Shown: positions 61,236 to 64,000 of the stretch, piece after piece
Layout of the letters: the number at the start of each line of letters is the position of its first letter
How positions within the stretch are numbered: the stretch's first letter is position 1
Source of the DNA: Thunnus maccoyii
Lineage: Eukaryota; Chordata; Actinopteri; Scombriformes; Scombridae
DNA: 64,000 nt
Direction: 5' to 3'
NCBI RefSeq assembly: GCF_910596095.1
Contig: NC_056544.1
Coordinates: 6,278,655-6,342,654 of the forward strand
Made by a program: the position numbers and the translations under genes
Notes under the pieces: model-generated
Told to the model about the DNA's origin: nothing
The model's input: the letters and a program-made list of their open reading frames with translations, nothing else
Database searches by the model: none

Positions 61236-61395
61236 TTAAAGGATAATTCCGGTTTATTTGAACCTGGCCTTTTCTCCATAATTGTGGCCATTGTATATCT
61301 ATGGATTATGTTGACTTTGCACTGACCTGTGTAAAAAGTGCTATCCCAGTTAATTTTGCAACAGCTCTGCAAAATTAACCGGAATCATCCTTTAA
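61236..61395. mobile_element. 160-base TTAA-bounded miniature transposon
   Basis: The ends are TTAAAGGATAATTCCGGTT and AACCGGAATCATCCTTTAA, near-perfect 19-base inverted repeats including the TTAA target. The core is non-coding. This layout fits a piggyBac-type miniature element. Confidence 0.82.
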
Positions 61396-64000
61396 CATGT
61401 CTGAGGTTTGATGCTTAATCGTCAAGGCTTCATCCTCAAATACTTTCCTCTGCAATGTCAACTTAGTTTTACAACTCTTAAAAATGTTGCAGTTTTTTAT
61501 GTGATGGTTTTAAAGTGATAAATCAAGCAAACCATTGGTCTTGAACAATAAATAAGGGCTGGAGAAGTAGATTGTTGCTATTTAGATTAATGTATGTCAA
61601 TGTATTATAAATAAAAAAATATTTTTTCTTTTATTTATTTTTCTTTATTTGGATATGCAAACCCTTTCTTGTGCTTTGAGTAATTTTCTGGAAATAAGGC
61701 AGATTGCAATATCAGAAAATATAAAACGTGATTTCACAAAATAAGTTGGTTTGATTTGGAAACAGGCTGAAATAATCTCATTGCACTGGCAGATTTTTAC
61801 ATGTTATAAGAAAATAAGATGTTAAATTATAACCAAAATTACTAGATAAGAAGTTTTTGACATTTGACATGAATGCACAGGGCGCATTTCTGTACGTGTA
61901 CATTTAAAACTAATATTAATTTATTTCAGGACACTTTTATTGGTGTATTTCTACAGAATGAGGGTGATGAAAGTCTGTTCTTCTATAAATAATGTCCAAC
62001 ATGTTTAATTACAATTTGAGCACCAAAATTGACACTGAAAGCTTTTATCAGTCTTTTCTTTTTTTTGCAATATATCCAAAATTCCCAAAACAGTGCTTCA
62101 TGACATATCACTTTGTAGATCCGCATTTTAAAAGCCTACAGTTTTACAGAAAGCATTGGTCAAAATGCTTCTGTTTGAAAGTGAAAAACTTCTCTTCAAG
62201 TGATCATTCTCACAAACGTTACCTGCTTTAGCAGCTAATGTTTTGTGCGTATTAAAAAAAAATCAACCTTTAAGCCATCTTAACATTTCCACACTAAAAG
62301 AAGCAACAGAAATACAACAAAGGGAAAAGGTCAGATAATTATTGAATATGATCGACTTCCCCATTTGTCAAGCAGATGTACCGGCGGATAACATAATGTA
62401 CATGTCAGAGAGAGACAGTGGGAGATCCATGGCCTCGGAGGCAGAGAGGAAGAGAGACACGGGGATAGACACGGAGGGGAGAGGAGACAGTGATGTAGAT
62501 GCATCAGTCTTTGCGAGAAGGAGCGACAGAGAGCTGTAGATGAGAGAAGGGAGAGAGAACAGGTGTAATAGATTTCTGGTGTCTATATTTCATGTTGAAA
62601 ATTGGCTGGTACATCCAAGCAGTTTGATCTATGAGGGCCGTCGTCTTAAGAAAAAACCTTAGTAAATGTGTAATTTCTCCCTTGATGGAACACAGGCGAA
62701 AGGCTATTCTTCTTATTCCCCTCTCTCGCTCTTTCTCTTTCTCCCTCTCTTTCGGGTTGTTTCCACGCTCGATCCCTCCCTCCCTCCTCTCCTCTTCATG
62801 CTCCTTGATGTCTCCATTTCATTACCACCCCTCCATCTATCAACCTTTCCTGTTTTTTTTTTTTTTAAGGAGTGACTTTCCTCACACAGTTTTGGATGGG
62901 GGTGCTGTGATTGTGGGTGTGTATCTGCCCTATGGTCACTAATACAAATGTGTGTGTGTGTGTGTGTGTCTATGTGTGTGTGTTTGTGTGTGTATACCTG
63001 CACACCTGCCTGGCTGTTGTGAGTTGAATATTGTTGTGAGTGTTTGGATGCTAGTGTGTATCAGGCAGTCTTGCATGAGTTTGTGTATTTGCATGTGCTG
63101 GTACGTCTTGCTGTATTTCTGCAAGTATTTGTCTGCATGTGTGTGTGTGGGGTTCACAGACACACACACATGCATACACATACACTCCATATACTGTATA
63201 ACTGCTTGAATGCCTATATTTGTGTGTGTGACCCTCTCTGACCTCTGCTTATACCTGCTGCTCTCTGCTCTGGTGTCAGTCAGATGAGCAGTTTTGTCCT
63301 GTGCAGAGCTGATTTGAACAGTGAATAGAGACGGAGCAGCAGCATTATCAGAGGTGCAGATGTAAAAAAAAAAAAAAAAAAAAAAGAGTGTGGAGAATAA
63401 ATGGGGCGGAGGGCTGAACTGTGCTGCGCTACTGATGTGTAAAAGATAAAGAAGGTCTCAGCATTGATCTACGAGCATGACGACAACTGTGAAGAAGGGA
63501 GTGAGGAAAGAAGAAGGAAAAAATAAAGTGGAAAATAGGGTATATTCTGTTGAATAGGTGGGCGGGTTAAAGAGCTGCAGACCCATCTAAAATAATTTCA
63601 GTAGCATGGGTTTCAGTGAAAAAGTGTAAAAAAAAAAAAACAACCCATGATCAAAATTTCTACCTTTGCATGGATAAGAATTATGGGGGAAGCACTGACA
63701 TTTACATATCAAAATAAAAAACACATAAAATAAGATGAAATTAGATAAACAACTTAGAGGAAACAGTAACCTATGAAAACCCAGAAATTCAGGGTTCCAG
63801 TCGTGATGCACAATCTTGTAATTTAGACTTTTATAGCAGCAAAGTCCTTCCAAAAAACAAAATATTTTCATATTTTTTAAAGATTCTTTTCATTTTGTTT
63901 TATGTTAAATGTATATTAAACGCTATAATATTTATGTACAATATGCAATACATGTATGAAACAACATTTGGAATATATTACTGTAAAATGATTTATAAAT
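61396..64000. other. gene-free right end
   Basis: No coding exon could be supported. The stretch contains TG tracts at ~62949-62995, a 22-base A run at 63364-63385 and pyrimidine-rich sequence at 62715-62815. The piece at 62340-62560 has an open frame of 65 codons rich in Arg and Glu that looks compositional. Confidence 0.4.

Overview
The window looks like nuclear DNA of a ray-finned fish, probably a percomorph teleost. The basis is split vertebrate genes with GT-AG introns, a dense load of teleost-type miniature transposons, a tRNA-derived SINE, a LINE fragment, and many long (TG)n/(CA)n tracts. Nothing bacterial, phage or organellar is visible. All calls come from reading the sequence, splice sites and reading-frame phase; no database was searched.

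Layout. 1-2.4 kb: gene-free. 2.4-9.35 kb, minus strand: a four-exon gene for a 289-residue THAP-domain DNA-binding protein. Its second intron holds a ~3.2 kb PIF/Harbinger-like transposon (3601-6809), which carries a broken MADF-BESS accessory gene. 9.35-10.12 kb: a short divergent interval, probably a shared promoter. 10.12-15.1 kb, plus strand: toe1, an eight-exon CAF1-type 3' exonuclease gene predicted to give 528 residues; intron 1 holds a hAT-type miniature element with a tRNA-like segment. 17.2-18.7 kb: the left part of a DNA transposon, containing a copied and frameshifted toe1 exon 7 between direct repeats. 19.4-20.9 kb: a tandem array whose minus strand carries repeated micro-exon-like modules. 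21.4-22.2 kb: a second, unrelated tandem repeat. 22.3-24.9 kb, minus strand: a two-exon gene for an unrecognised 405-residue acidic and proline-rich protein. 27.8-30.0 kb, plus strand: tmem53, three exons, 286 residues.

From 30 kb to the end no coding gene could be supported. The stretch contains a deleted LINE (37.55-39.13 kb), several TTAA-bounded miniature elements (one with another element nested in it), a palindromic element at 44.7 kb, a SINE at 57.7 kb and many microsatellites. Between these lie non-repetitive islands (e.g. 53.34-53.78 and 58.98-59.31 kb) that look like conserved non-coding elements. In human, TOE1 and TMEM53 both map to 1p34.1, and TMEM53 lies beside RNF220, a gene with very large introns. 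The gene-free half could therefore be RNF220-side regulatory or intronic DNA, but that is inference and no RNF220 exon was seen.

The host genes act in separate pathways: THAP protein in DNA binding, TOE1 in maturation of snRNA and other small RNA 3' ends, TMEM53 at the nuclear envelope. The main interest is structural: exon capture beside a transposon, a transposon nested in a THAP gene, the micro-exon array and the orphan repeat protein.
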